The notes under the pieces are model-generated. The model did no database searches. It saw only the letters and a list, made by a program, of their open reading frames with translations, and was not told the origin of the DNA. DNA of 64,000 nucleotides from Actinomycetes bacterium (lineage in GTDB: Bacteria > Actinomycetota > Actinomycetes > Mycobacteriales > Mycobacteriaceae), in NCBI GenBank assembly GCA_023432405.1, contig JAEYUQ010000016.1:86295-150294 (forward strand), written 5' to 3'. Within the stretch, counting starts at the first letter, position 1, and every line of letters starts with the position of its first letter. Shown piece by piece: positions 15,459 to 24,179 of the stretch. Made by a program: the position numbers and the translations under genes.

Positions 15459-15989
15459 GTGCGGTACTTCTACGACACCGAGTTTATCGAGGATGGCACC
15501 ACTATTGATTTGGTCTCCATCGGCATTGTAGCCGAGGATGGCCGCGAGTATTATGCCGTGTCCACAGAATTTGATGCCGAGAAAGCAAGTTCCTGGGTAC
15601 GAGATTATGTTTTAAACAAACTGCCTAACCCTGAAGATTCTGCATGGAAATCTCGTGCTCAGATACGTGAGGAAGTACTCAACTTCCTTACCGTGGATCA
15701 CCGTACACCTGAACTGTGGGCCTGGGTGTGTGGTTATGACCATGTGGTGTTAGCGCAGCTTTTCGGTGATATGACAGCCATGCCTAAAAAGCTTCCTCAT
15801 TACACCTGTGAGCTGCGCCAATACTGGGTCATGGCAGGGTGTCCTCAGCTTCCAGAGTTACCTCCCGGAGTACATGATGCTCTGGTGGATGCACGACATA
15901 ATCTGGCGAAGTTTCGCACCTGTGAAAAGGCTCTTCCCCTCGACGATCACTCCCGTGTGGTACAAATAGGGCGTGAGTTGGACTGTTGA
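15459..15989 (+). CDS. 3'-5' exoribonuclease of the Rv2179c family (DEDDh fold)
   Basis: The 176-residue protein starts at GTG 15459 (MRYFYDTEFIEDG). The DTEF block, the Asp in the YDHV segment and the VHDALVDARHNL segment supply the metal-binding DEDDh residues of the Rv2179c family, sometimes annotated polyadenylate-specific 3'-exoribonuclease AS. Its N- and C-terminal motifs agree closely with my memory of Rv2179c. It overlaps the aroG start by 17 bp, as in mycobacteria, where the homologue is next to aroG (Rv2178c). Confidence 0.88.
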   Translation: MRYFYDTEFIEDGTTIDLVSIGIVAEDGREYYAVSTEFDAEKASSWVRDYVLNKLPNPEDSAWKSRAQIREEVLNFLTVDHRTPELWAWVCGYDHVVLAQLFGDMTAMPKKLPHYTCELRQYWVMAGCPQLPELPPGVHDALVDARHNLAKFRTCEKALPLDDHSRVVQIGRELDC

Positions 15990-17376
15990 TATCCCTAAAG
16001 AAGCACTGCCTGATCTCCCACCTTTGCCTGGGGGACTTCAGAAGAGATTTGACGACGTTATTGCCCGTAATGCGCAACAACAACCCAGTTGGGATCAAGT
16101 TCAAGCAGATAACGTTCGCAAAATTATAGAGTCTGTTCCTCCGGTTGTGGTGGCAGCCGAGATTATTGAGCTTAAGAAACAGTTGGCTGACGTCGCTGAG
16201 GGTAAGGCTTTTCTTCTGCAGGGCGGAGACTGTGCTGAGACTTTTGAAACCAACACAGAGCCGCATATTCGCGCAAATGTGAAAACACTCCTGCAGATGG
16301 CTGTGGTACTCACCTATGGCGCCTCTTTGCCGGTGATCAAGATGGCTCGCATTGCTGGCCAATACGGTAAGCCACGTTCCAAAGATATCGATGAGCTAGG
16401 GCTTCCAAGTTACCGGGGTGACATTGTCAATGGTGTGGAACCCACTGAGGCTGCTCGACGCCACGATCCAGCTCGCATGATTCGTGCCTATGCTAATGCT
16501 TCAGCTGCAATGAATTTAGTTCGAGCTTTGGCGGCCTCGGGAACGGCAGACTTAGCCCGTCTAAACCAGTGGAACCGTGAATTCGTTGCCAAATCACCAG
16601 CGGGCGCCCGTTATGAAGCGATGGCTGAAGAAATTGAGCGTGGTCTCAAGTTCATGGATGCCTGTGGCGTGACAGATGATACGTTGCGGTCGGCGGATAT
16701 TTACTCGTCTCATGAGGCTCTCATACGAGATTACGAACGCGCCATGTTGCGTTTAGCTCCCGATGACAAGGGCGTTACTCGGTTATTTGACCTGTCTGCC
16801 CACCAGGTGTGGATAGGTGAGAGGACTCGTGGAATTGATGATTTCCACGTCCACTTTGCAGCCTTAATAGCTAATCCCGTGGGATTGAAGATTGGTCCTA
16901 CAGTAACGCCTGAGCTTGCTGTCCGTTATGCCGATCTTCTGGATCCAGAGTACGAACCAGGACGATTGACGCTGGTAGCACGCATGGGACATGACAAAGT
17001 ACGGTCAGTACTTCCGCCCATCATCCAGGCAGTTGAGGCTTCTGGTCACAAGGTGATCTGGCAAACCGATCCCATGCACGGCAATACCTTCACCTCATCA
17101 AACGGCTACAAGACTCGGCATTTCGACAAGGTGTTGGACGAGGTGCAAGGATTTTTTGAAGTTCACCGAGCTCTCGGTACTCACCCTGGGGGAATTCATA
17201 TCGAGTTCACGGGAGAAAACGTCACGGAGTGTCTCGGTGGTGCAGAAGACATCACCGACATTGATCTTCCGGGACGCTACGAGTCGGCGTGTGATCCGCG
17301 TCTTAATACTCAGCAGTCTCTTGAGCTTTCTTTCCTTGTGGCAGAAATGCTCAAGAACCAGCACCGTCAGCGTTAA
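15973..17376 (+). CDS. aroG: 3-deoxy-7-phosphoheptulonate synthase, class II (DAHP synthase)
   Basis: The 467-residue enzyme has the class II DAHP synthase signature FLLQGGDCAETF, the RxxGQYxKPRS segment and the C-terminal WQTDPMHGNT and GGIHIEFTGENVTECLGG motifs that bind metal and substrates. It condenses phosphoenolpyruvate with erythrose-4-phosphate as the first step of aromatic amino acid synthesis. The start is GTG 15973 inside the preceding gene. Mycobacterial and corynebacterial members are feedback-controlled through N-terminal extensions and partner with chorismate mutase. It ends convergently with pknL; the two stop codons share the palindrome TTAA at 17373-17376. Confidence 0.96.
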   Translation: MSWTVDIPKEALPDLPPLPGGLQKRFDDVIARNAQQQPSWDQVQADNVRKIIESVPPVVVAAEIIELKKQLADVAEGKAFLLQGGDCAETFETNTEPHIRANVKTLLQMAVVLTYGASLPVIKMARIAGQYGKPRSKDIDELGLPSYRGDIVNGVEPTEAARRHDPARMIRAYANASAAMNLVRALAASGTADLARLNQWNREFVAKSPAGARYEAMAEEIERGLKFMDACGVTDDTLRSADIYSSHEALIRDYERAMLRLAPDDKGVTRLFDLSAHQVWIGERTRGIDDFHVHFAALIANPVGLKIGPTVTPELAVRYADLLDPEYEPGRLTLVARMGHDKVRSVLPPIIQAVEASGHKVIWQTDPMHGNTFTSSNGYKTRHFDKVLDEVQGFFEVHRALGTHPGGIHIEFTGENVTECLGGAEDITDIDLPGRYESACDPRLNTQQSLELSFLVAEMLKNQHRQR

Positions 17377-19631
17377 CCCACAGTGTGCAGAGTGATAGTT
17401 GAGCCATAGGGTGCATTGTCTAGCCAGTCTGGAGATTGGCTAATCACCATGCCGCTTCGGGAACTCTCGGAATCGTAGGAGACTTTGAATCCAAGGTTGG
17501 TGAGTTCTGCTTCGGCCTCTCGTCCTCGGAAGCCAATAACACTGGGGACCTCAATGGTTCCCGGCACAGTTATCGTGACCTGCTGAGATTCGGGATCCAC
17601 AACAGTATCTACGGGAGGGGATACTGCCACAACAGCTTCTGGGTCAGAGTCCGTCATAGATGCATCGCGGCGAATCTCTTGAACACGAATCCCCAGCTGC
17701 GCAAGCTCTGCTTTAGCGTCTTCAACGTTCATGCCTGTCACATTGGGGATACGGGCAGCACTTGATACCTCCAGGCTGACGGTATCGCCTTTTTTAGCCT
17801 CATCACCTGGCTTAGGGTCGGTGGAAATGACGTGGTCTCTATCCACCGTGGAGTCAAAGCTCTGCGTAATTGTGCCAACCTTTAACCCATAGGATTCCAA
17901 CTCTTCCTGTGCGCGAGTGAGATCCATTCCCTCTAGATTGGGTATGCGCAGGGGCTCGGGGCCTTTGCTCAGATGCACAATCACAGTGCTGTGTGTGTTC
18001 ACAGTAGAACCGGGTTCGGGTTCAACGCTGACGATGAAACCCTCCTCAACCTCGTCTGAGTACACAGAGGGGCCTTCCTGGGCGTTGAGAGTGCGCTGAG
18101 AGAGCAGTTCTTGATAATCCCCTTGATCTCGGTGGGCGGGGATGGGTGGAACAGTGGGCTGTCCCTGGGAAATAAGAAGTGTGATGGATGATCCTTGTGG
18201 GGCTTTGCCGCCACTTTGTGGACGAGAATCCACTACGTAATTCTCCGGTACGGTATCGGAATAGGCTGGCTCGGTACTCACACTAAAACCTGCGGCCATC
18301 ACCGCTTGTGTTGCGGTGTTGGTATCCATCCCCAAAATATGAGGAACCTCTCCGTAGCGGCCAGATCCTACCCACCAACCAGCCACGGCAATGGCAGCAA
18401 TAGCGATAACGGCAAAGAACACGCCAAAGCCCAATTTCCAGGGAGAACGGTTACTCACAGGTTTTACAGGCCGCGATGGATACTCGGGACGTCGCTGGGG
18501 TGCTCTGGGGTCTCGACGAACATCCGCCCCGCGTAGTGCCTCGATGTTCTGTTGGTACTGCGCTGTAGCTGGATTGGGCATCTGCGCACTGTCTGGATCA
18601 ATGAAGCGAGTTTCGGCTGGTTGTCCTGAGATGAAACGGGTTTCTTCGTTACTTGGAAAAGCAGTATTAACCTGGGAATCTGCAGTCTGGCCGGTCAGAA
18701 TAGTGGTAGGTCCTACCCCCACATCTGCAATCTCAGTGGGAACTGCAGCGGCACGAGATGCTGCTGCGTTTTGGGGAGCTGGAATCTCGTACTTCGGAAA
18801 TTCTAGAACCTGAGCGACGTCGTTAAGTGCATCGAGGAATTCACCAGCATTCCGGAAGCGTTGGCGAGGATCTAAGGCTGTCGCAGAGGCAATGAGCTCA
18901 TCAACCAGTCGAGGAATACCAGGCACCGCGCTGCTAGGAGGGGGAACAGGAGTTGTAGTTCGAGCCACAGCTCGGGCGAGGGGGGTGTCCCCGTGAAAAG
19001 GTGTTTCCCCTGTGAGCATTTCATAGCCCACGATGCCCGCTGAATAAACATCAGATTCCGGACCAATGGGAGCACCATTGACTTGTTCGGGAGAGAGGTA
19101 GGATACCGTTCCTACAATTTTTTCATTGGTGAGGCGCTTCTGATTTCCAGGGCGAATCAGCCCAAAATCAGAGAGCTTTACCTGATGATCCTGAGTGATA
19201 AGCACGTTATCCGGTTTGATGTCTCGGTGTACCATTCCGGCACGGTGTACTGCCGTCAAGCCCTGCAGAAGAGCCTGCAGAATAGCTGCGGCAGCGTGCG
19301 GAGGCATAGTGCCCTGTTCTGCTAGGAGCTCCCTGAGAGTTCCGCCGTCGATGAGCTCCATCACGAAGAACAGATGCCCTCCAGATGATCCAAAGTCATA
19401 AATATCAACCAATGAAGGATTGGAGAGTTTAGCCATAGCGCGTGCTTCTGAGCGGAAGCGCTCCCTGAACTCAGGATCACGATTGAGGCGTTCATCAATG
19501 ACTTTGACAGCCACGGCCCTGCCAAGTCTGAGATCTATACACCGATAAACCGTGGACATCCCGCCCTGAGCGATGGGGTGATCCACGCGATACCGATTCT
19601 CTAGAACATCGCCAACACGCAATTCCGTCAT
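17373..19631 (-). CDS. pknL: Serine/threonine protein kinase with PASTA domains (PknL)
   Basis: The 752-residue protein has an N-terminal Hanks-type kinase with AQGGMSTVYR, Lys43 (AVKV), HRDIKPDN (135-142) and DFG (155-157). A Pro/Arg-rich juxtamembrane segment follows, then one transmembrane helix at about 396-417 and five extracytoplasmic PASTA repeats (about 423-752). PASTA repeats bind muropeptides or lipid II and couple wall state to phosphorylation. C. glutamicum PknL has PASTA repeats, whereas M. tuberculosis PknL, as I recall, does not, so the architecture is corynebacterial. A divergent gene for the Rv2175c-like protein, the known PknL substrate in M. tuberculosis, is next door. No ribosome site precedes the ATG (see the leaderless note at 19639). 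Confidence 0.95.
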   Translation of the reverse strand: MTELRVGDVLENRYRVDHPIAQGGMSTVYRCIDLRLGRAVAVKVIDERLNRDPEFRERFRSEARAMAKLSNPSLVDIYDFGSSGGHLFFVMELIDGGTLRELLAEQGTMPPHAAAAILQALLQGLTAVHRAGMVHRDIKPDNVLITQDHQVKLSDFGLIRPGNQKRLTNEKIVGTVSYLSPEQVNGAPIGPESDVYSAGIVGYEMLTGETPFHGDTPLARAVARTTTPVPPPSSAVPGIPRLVDELIASATALDPRQRFRNAGEFLDALNDVAQVLEFPKYEIPAPQNAAASRAAAVPTEIADVGVGPTTILTGQTADSQVNTAFPSNEETRFISGQPAETRFIDPDSAQMPNPATAQYQQNIEALRGADVRRDPRAPQRRPEYPSRPVKPVSNRSPWKLGFGVFFAVIAIAAIAVAGWWVGSGRYGEVPHILGMDTNTATQAVMAAGFSVSTEPAYSDTVPENYVVDSRPQSGGKAPQGSSITLLISQGQPTVPPIPAHRDQGDYQELLSQRTLNAQEGPSVYSDEVEEGFIVSVEPEPGSTVNTHSTVIVHLSKGPEPLRIPNLEGMDLTRAQEELESYGLKVGTITQSFDSTVDRDHVISTDPKPGDEAKKGDTVSLEVSSAARIPNVTGMNVEDAKAELAQLGIRVQEIRRDASMTDSDPEAVVAVSPPVDTVVDPESQQVTITVPGTIEVPSVIGFRGREAEAELTNLGFKVSYDSESSRSGMVISQSPDWLDNAPYGSTITLHTVG

Positions 19632-19638
19632 GCTTTTT

Positions 19639-19644
19639 AGTATG
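19639..19644 (-). promoter_or_regulatory. Candidate -10 element giving a leaderless pknL mRNA
   Basis: On the minus strand CATACT (19644 down to 19639) is followed by AAAAAGC and then the pknL ATG. Seven bases between -10 and ATG would put the transcription start at the A of the ATG. There is no Shine-Dalgarno sequence. Leaderless mRNAs are frequent in corynebacteria and mycobacteria. Confidence 0.5.
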
Positions 19645-19732
19645 ACTGATAGCCAGCTGTGAGTGGTAGAGCAGATTGGATAAGTCAGCCCCTGAGTACT
19701 GTTTGTGTGGAGTAAGTATGTGATTTTCCTTC

Positions 19733-20128
19733 ATGCACGATAGGCTCAAGGCCGTGAGCATCATCATGCAAACCTGTGAGAACTCAGTTGAAGAAACCGC
19801 CCTCACCTACGTTGAGGTTGCACAGCGTATAGGTGTGAGAGAAAGCCGAGTAGCCGATATGGTTCGTGAGCATCGGTTGCTTTCTTTGACACGAGAAGGC
19901 GTGAAGTATATCCCCGAGGTTTTCTTGAATAAAACCTCGTCGGGATGGGAAGTCAATAAATTTATACCTGGAGTGATTGCACTTCTTGCTGATGGTGGAT
20001 ACTCGGATGCTGAGATCATTCATTATCTGTTTGTTGAGGACCTGTCTCTGCCTGGAAGGCCAGTGGATGCTCTCCACGGGCATCGCGCCCGAGAGGTTAT
20101 GCGTCGAGCGCAGGCGATGGCTTTCTAG
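19733..20128 (+). CDS. Rv2175c-like DNA-binding protein, predicted PknL substrate
   Basis: The product (up to 131 residues) has an N-terminal helix-turn-helix (about 24-50, TYVEVAQRIGVRESRVADMV) and the C-terminal signature RPVDALHGHRAREVMRRAQAMAF. The latter is nearly identical to the end of M. tuberculosis Rv2175c as I remember it. Rv2175c binds DNA and is phosphorylated by PknL near its N-terminus. Here it is divergent from pknL, the conserved arrangement. The start is uncertain: ATG 19733, GTG 19754 and ATG 19766 are in frame and none has a good ribosome site. The 3' end overlaps mptA, on the opposite strand, by 32 bp. Confidence 0.88.
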   Translation: MHDRLKAVSIIMQTCENSVEETALTYVEVAQRIGVRESRVADMVREHRLLSLTREGVKYIPEVFLNKTSSGWEVNKFIPGVIALLADGGYSDAEIIHYLFVEDLSLPGRPVDALHGHRAREVMRRAQAMAF

Positions 20129-21611
20129 CAGCAGTGATCCACCACACTCCGGCGATACTGAACAGAGTGATAGACAACATAATCGGAATGTTATAAAGCT
20201 GGTGATTTCCGTTACCTGTAAAGGACATAGCGATGATAATTGACAGTCCAATTGTCCACTGCAGAGCACGGTGAGAAATTTTCTGAACACCCATCAAACT
20301 GATAATGCTGGCGTAGTACCAGGGAAGCGTGACAGAATTAAACACGAAAACTACTGCGTAGCCGGAAACAATTCCCCACACAGCACGATGTGTGGTGTGT
20401 CTGAAGTGCCACCAGACCAAGATTAACCCCACCAGCATTGCAATCATGCAGAGAGTACGTGTGGCGTTTAAAGCTGTGTTGTACTCGAAAGACTCGTTAA
20501 ACAGCTGCAAGAATGGGGTGACCATGCCAGCTAAGAGGGTTGGAAGAGCCAGAGGATTGATAACCTTGGAATTTCCAGTTATCTGGGATAGCCAACCCCA
20601 GGAGGTCCCAGATGCCAAGGTAATCACTGCCACAATGGCCACGGTTTCCACGGCGTAGAGGAAACCTGTGAGGAGAAAAGCAATTGTTGTGCGAGCTCCT
20701 TGGGAAGTCACTCGTGGGAAGAATGATCTACCAGGTGATGAAGCCTGCTTTCTGGCGAAGTAGCCAGTAGCTATCCAGATGATAAAGGGTAAGGCTATGG
20801 CAGCTGTGGCTTTGAGTGAGACTGCAACAGAGATGGAGGCTACTCCAAGAGCAAAGCGGTTGCGCAGAGCAGCAAGGATGCCGAGACTCACCAGAGCCAC
20901 CATGACGGACTCATTATGCATTCCGGCCACCAGATGAAAGACCATGAGAGGATTTGCCACGCTCAACCACAACGCTACAGTGGGGGATCCGCCCAGCTCG
21001 GCTGCAATGCGGGGCACTGCCCAGCAAAGTGCCAGAAATCCGAGTAGGGATAAGACCTTGTAGAGCAGCACGCCGAGACTGACGTTATCTCCTACCAGAG
21101 TGGTGATTGTTTCACTAATCCATAGGTGGAGCGGTCCGTAGGGGGTAGTGGTGTTACGCCAGTCACGAGACACCTCTAAAAGCATGGGGCCAGGATCCAC
21201 AGACACGCCTTCGGTATAGGGATCAAATCCATCCCGAACCATTGCTCCCTGCATTAAGTAGGAAAAGACATCTCGAGAAAGGATAGGATCCGCAGGAACC
21301 AGGGGTATAAGCCAGCACAGCACAGTTGTGCGGACTGTTTTCAGTGAAGCCCCCGGCATGGTGCGGAGGTGGACGTGTCGTCCTAGTAAAACCCAAGCGG
21401 CAATGAACAGTACCGTACCGAGGCTCAGCAGAGTCCCGGAAAGGGCTTGGCCGTGCCCATAGGACAAAAACTCCAGGTGAAGCGCTACTAAGAGTCCACC
21501 TCGGGTTCGGGTGGCTCCCGCGCCGAAGGACCCCAGCATCATCAGTGTGGCTCCCACAACCCCTAGCCAGCGAGGATTGAGAGAGGTCAGGATGTGGAAC
21601 AGACGGCTCAT
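20097..21611 (-). CDS. mptA: Alpha-1,6-mannopyranosyltransferase MptA (GT-C)
   Basis: The 504-residue polytopic protein has about 12 hydrophobic segments. The first large loop contains SRDVFSYLMQGAMVRDGFDPY, the GT-C acidic motif that binds polyprenyl-phosphate-mannose, followed by NTTTPYGPLHLWI. MptA elongates the alpha-1,6 mannan backbone of lipomannan and lipoarabinomannan on the outer side of the membrane, using decaprenyl-phosphate-mannose. It starts one base after the idsA stop, so the two are translationally coupled. Gene order pknL/Rv2175c-mptA-idsA is shared with mycobacteria and corynebacteria. Confidence 0.92.
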   Translation of the reverse strand: MSRLFHILTSLNPRWLGVVGATLMMLGSFGAGATRTRGGLLVALHLEFLSYGHGQALSGTLLSLGTVLFIAAWVLLGRHVHLRTMPGASLKTVRTTVLCWLIPLVPADPILSRDVFSYLMQGAMVRDGFDPYTEGVSVDPGPMLLEVSRDWRNTTTPYGPLHLWISETITTLVGDNVSLGVLLYKVLSLLGFLALCWAVPRIAAELGGSPTVALWLSVANPLMVFHLVAGMHNESVMVALVSLGILAALRNRFALGVASISVAVSLKATAAIALPFIIWIATGYFARKQASSPGRSFFPRVTSQGARTTIAFLLTGFLYAVETVAIVAVITLASGTSWGWLSQITGNSKVINPLALPTLLAGMVTPFLQLFNESFEYNTALNATRTLCMIAMLVGLILVWWHFRHTTHRAVWGIVSGYAVVFVFNSVTLPWYYASIISLMGVQKISHRALQWTIGLSIIIAMSFTGNGNHQLYNIPIMLSITLFSIAGVWWITAARKPSPALDA

Positions 21612-21612
21612 C

Positions 21613-22713
21613 TTAGGCCTTACGCTCGGTGGATTTTATAGCAAGGGCTTGTAAAAAAGCGGTGACCGTGGAATCAATATGGGCTTCTGTGAGGTGGTGG
21701 AGTCCGGTTTCAGTTAATAGCGCTATTCGCTTTTCGACGTCCTCTACTGCGCCGCTGCCTGCGATGATAGCGGTGAGTTCGGAAATGTCCTCAGAGGAGC
21801 GAACCGTTCCTACCCCAGCACGTAGGCGGGCGGCGCTGGCAGGATCTGTTTTGTCAAGATGACGCAGAGCGAGAGCGAGCAGGACAGTCCGTTTTCCTTC
21901 ACGAAGGTCATCTCCAGCAGGTTTCCCAGTGACTGCTGGATCACCAAAAATACCGAGGAGATCATCGCGGAGTTGATAGGCGATTCCAATGTTGCGACCG
22001 TACCCACGAAAGGCGTCGATAAGGGAGGACGAGGCCCCAGCAATAGCAGCACCTAAGTGAAGAGGACGTTCGATGGTGTAGGCAGCTGTTTTGTAGCGAT
22101 TCACATTCTCGGCGAGTTCAAGTGACTCCTCCCCTGAGACTTCAAGAGAGATATCCAGGATCTGACCGCCAATAACTTCTGTTCGCATTGCTCGCCACGG
22201 TTCCCGAATGCGACGTAGTGCGGCGCTACTGAGGCCGGAGTCTTGAAGCATATCCTCGGCCCATATCAGCGCGAGGTCACCAACCAAAATAGCGATGGAT
22301 TCACCACTTCGGGCACTCGATCCCTGCCAATGGTTGAGGCGGTGAAAGGCTTCAGCCATGCGATGCACTGTGGGCTTACCCCGACGCGTATCAGAAGCGT
22401 CAATAATGTCATCATGGATGAGTGCGCACGCCTGGATGAACTCCAGGGAGGCCACAGCGCGTAGCACACTGTTAGGATCCTCCTCAGAGTTCCTGAGGCC
22501 GTCTCCTCCGAGGAAACCTGCCCATGCGTAGAGAGGACGAATACGCTTACCCCCGCCGAGGACAAAGCTTTCGAGGTAGCCCTCACAGACTTCCACAGGG
22601 GAACCGATCTCTTGAATGGATGGGCGACGCTCATGGCAGTAAACGCGAAGAGCCTCATCAACGGCAGCCGGGATTGTGGTGAGATCTGCGTCGTGAAGGT
22701 GGGCGTCAGGCAT
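21613..22713 (-). CDS. idsA: Polyprenyl (geranylgeranyl-type) diphosphate synthase
   Basis: The start is set at 22713, where AAGGAGA precedes ATG by 6 nt; a longer frame from 22761 lacks a ribosome site. The 366-residue trans-prenyltransferase has the first Asp-rich motif in ALIHDDIIDASDTRRGKPT. Its second motif is DDLLGIFGD, where the usual last Asp of DDxxD is Gly, a common variant in IdsA-type enzymes. It makes C15-C20 prenyl diphosphates for carrier lipids or quinones. Coupling to mptA suggests supply of lipid-linked sugar donors. Product chain length cannot be read from the sequence with confidence. Confidence 0.9.
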   Translation of the reverse strand: MPDAHLHDADLTTIPAAVDEALRVYCHERRPSIQEIGSPVEVCEGYLESFVLGGGKRIRPLYAWAGFLGGDGLRNSEEDPNSVLRAVASLEFIQACALIHDDIIDASDTRRGKPTVHRMAEAFHRLNHWQGSSARSGESIAILVGDLALIWAEDMLQDSGLSSAALRRIREPWRAMRTEVIGGQILDISLEVSGEESLELAENVNRYKTAAYTIERPLHLGAAIAGASSSLIDAFRGYGRNIGIAYQLRDDLLGIFGDPAVTGKPAGDDLREGKRTVLLALALRHLDKTDPASAARLRAGVGTVRSSEDISELTAIIAGSGAVEDVEKRIALLTETGLHHLTEAHIDSTVTAFLQALAIKSTERKA

Positions 22714-22835
22714 CGCTTTCTCCTTGGTCAAAGCAGCTAGAACCGATCTTAGGCAGAGCACTGAGGAATTATCAGTAGCAATACCCAGACCGTACTCAGC
22801 TCATTATGACTGATGATTATGTGAGGCTGGGAACA

Positions 22836-23420
22836 TTAGCGCGTTGCTAGTGGAAGCGGGGAGGAGAGCACGGCGAAGGGGCGATGATCTCCCGAAAAAG
22901 TGAAGTTACGGAGAAGATCTGTGAAACCGAGAGAGCGATACAACCTGAAGGCGTTGTTGGCCTCATGGGGAACTTCTGGGGTAGACAGCAAAGCTAAAGG
23001 AGCTGTGACGGGGTCCAGGAGAGCGGTAAGAAGGTGTCTACCCAGGCCACGTTGCTGATAACGAGGAAGGACATGAACCTCCGAAATCTGGAAGAAATCC
23101 TCGAGAGAGGAGGAGAGGTGAGGAGAACCAGTAGATCGGGCTAGTTCCTGGTGGATCTGTTGATACCACCAGTGCTCCTGGTAGCCGTAGAAACCATACG
23201 CAAGACCAGCAAGGACCGCCGCCCCTGTGCTATTTCGTGTGAGAGCAACAACAGAGGTAAATCCGGGGTTTCGAGAATCTCTGTGCCACACGCCAACACA
23301 ATGAGCGCGCATTGTATTGGGGTACTGCATTGCTTGGAGATAGATATCTACTAGCCGTGGAGTGAGCATATTGAACTCTGCAGTGGTGAGCCTGAGAACC
23401 TGGTGGGACACGTTGTCCAT
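22836..23420 (-). CDS. GNAT-family N-acetyltransferase
   Basis: The 194-residue protein carries the acetyl-CoA-binding core ISEVHVLPRYQQRGLGRHLLTALL (QxxGxG/A loop at QQRGLG) followed by NNAFRLYRSLGF, the usual GNAT motif A and B layout. The substrate is unknown. The ATG follows AAGGTGG. It corresponds in position and type to Rv2170 of M. tuberculosis, which lies in the same mptA-to-mraZ interval. It reads divergently from the HEPN-domain gene. Confidence 0.87.
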   Translation of the reverse strand: MDNVSHQVLRLTTAEFNMLTPRLVDIYLQAMQYPNTMRAHCVGVWHRDSRNPGFTSVVALTRNSTGAAVLAGLAYGFYGYQEHWWYQQIHQELARSTGSPHLSSSLEDFFQISEVHVLPRYQQRGLGRHLLTALLDPVTAPLALLSTPEVPHEANNAFRLYRSLGFTDLLRNFTFSGDHRPFAVLSSPLPLATR

Positions 23421-23559
23421 AGAACCACCTTTTTGAGCGTCATGGGCCTGTCAAGGAAGGGAAAAGAGTAGTAAGCCTGTGAAAATATAGAACACAGATT
23501 CGATTGTGTCGAGGTTGATGAGAAGCTGCGCACTACCTTGAGAGACGAACACCTGAGGG

Positions 23560-23584
23560 GCGTTCGGAAAACAGTTTCGAACGC
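23560..23584. promoter_or_regulatory. Inverted repeat upstream of the HEPN gene (LexA-like)
   Basis: GCGTTCG (23560-23566) and CGAACGC (23578-23584) are exact reverse complements 11 bases apart. The inner TTCGGAAA...TTTCGAA resembles, imperfectly, the actinobacterial SOS box built on TCGAAC/GTTCGA. The repeat ends 21 bp before the downstream ATG, so a bound protein would block transcription. Confidence 0.4.
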
Positions 23585-23605
23585 TCGGGACGAAAGGATG
23601 GAGCA

Positions 23606-24043
23606 ATGTCATTGGTACTGTCTTCTACAATTCGGACCTCCGCAGCGGAGAATCGAAGAGATCATTATGTAACTCAAGCTCATGGTTTTCTCCATGCTGC
23701 GTACTCAAGCTTTAGTCAGCAGGACTACGGTCAGGCTTTAGAATGTGCCTATCTATCAGCGCTCCGCACTGCAGGAGCAGTAACAGCTGTGTCACCAGCC
23801 ATTCGTAAACGTAAGCGATTACCCAGCAGTGCCTGGGAGAGGTTAAGACTCACTGGGGTCGAGGGGAAACAGTGGGCTGAGAAGTTTGTGGGTTTTTCAT
23901 CACTGAGAGGCCATGTAGCTTCGGGAATTGTTACCCACGTACCACCTGCACGAGTTTGGGATCTCATCACATACGCCCAAGGTTTTTTGGACAGCGTGGA
24001 AGGCCTCAGTGATGTGGGAATCGGGGTATCAGAGGTGGCATAA
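23606..24043 (+). CDS. SAV_6107-family HEPN-domain protein
   Basis: The 145-residue, mostly helical protein starts at ATG 23606 after AAAGGATGGAG. Helices at about 18-50 (AENRRDHYVTQAHGFLHAAY) and a repeated Ala/Leu pattern match the SAV_6107 HEPN family found in Actinobacteria between the polyprenyl synthase and mraZ. HEPN domains often bind nucleotides or act as RNases. The catalytic Rx4-6H motif of RNase HEPNs is not obvious here, so its activity is open. Confidence 0.75.
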   Translation: MSLVLSSTIRTSAAENRRDHYVTQAHGFLHAAYSSFSQQDYGQALECAYLSALRTAGAVTAVSPAIRKRKRLPSSAWERLRLTGVEGKQWAEKFVGFSSLRGHVASGIVTHVPPARVWDLITYAQGFLDSVEGLSDVGIGVSEVA

Positions 24044-24179
24044 ACCATTTTGGGGGTGGGCGTGGAAACTTTCCGGCTAGGCTAGACGTTGAAGCTACAA
24101 AACAGCCAGTTCTCTTAGTTTGCTAGCGTGGACATCGTCGTAGATCGGACTGTTAGGATTCCACACCCGAGGAGGAACA

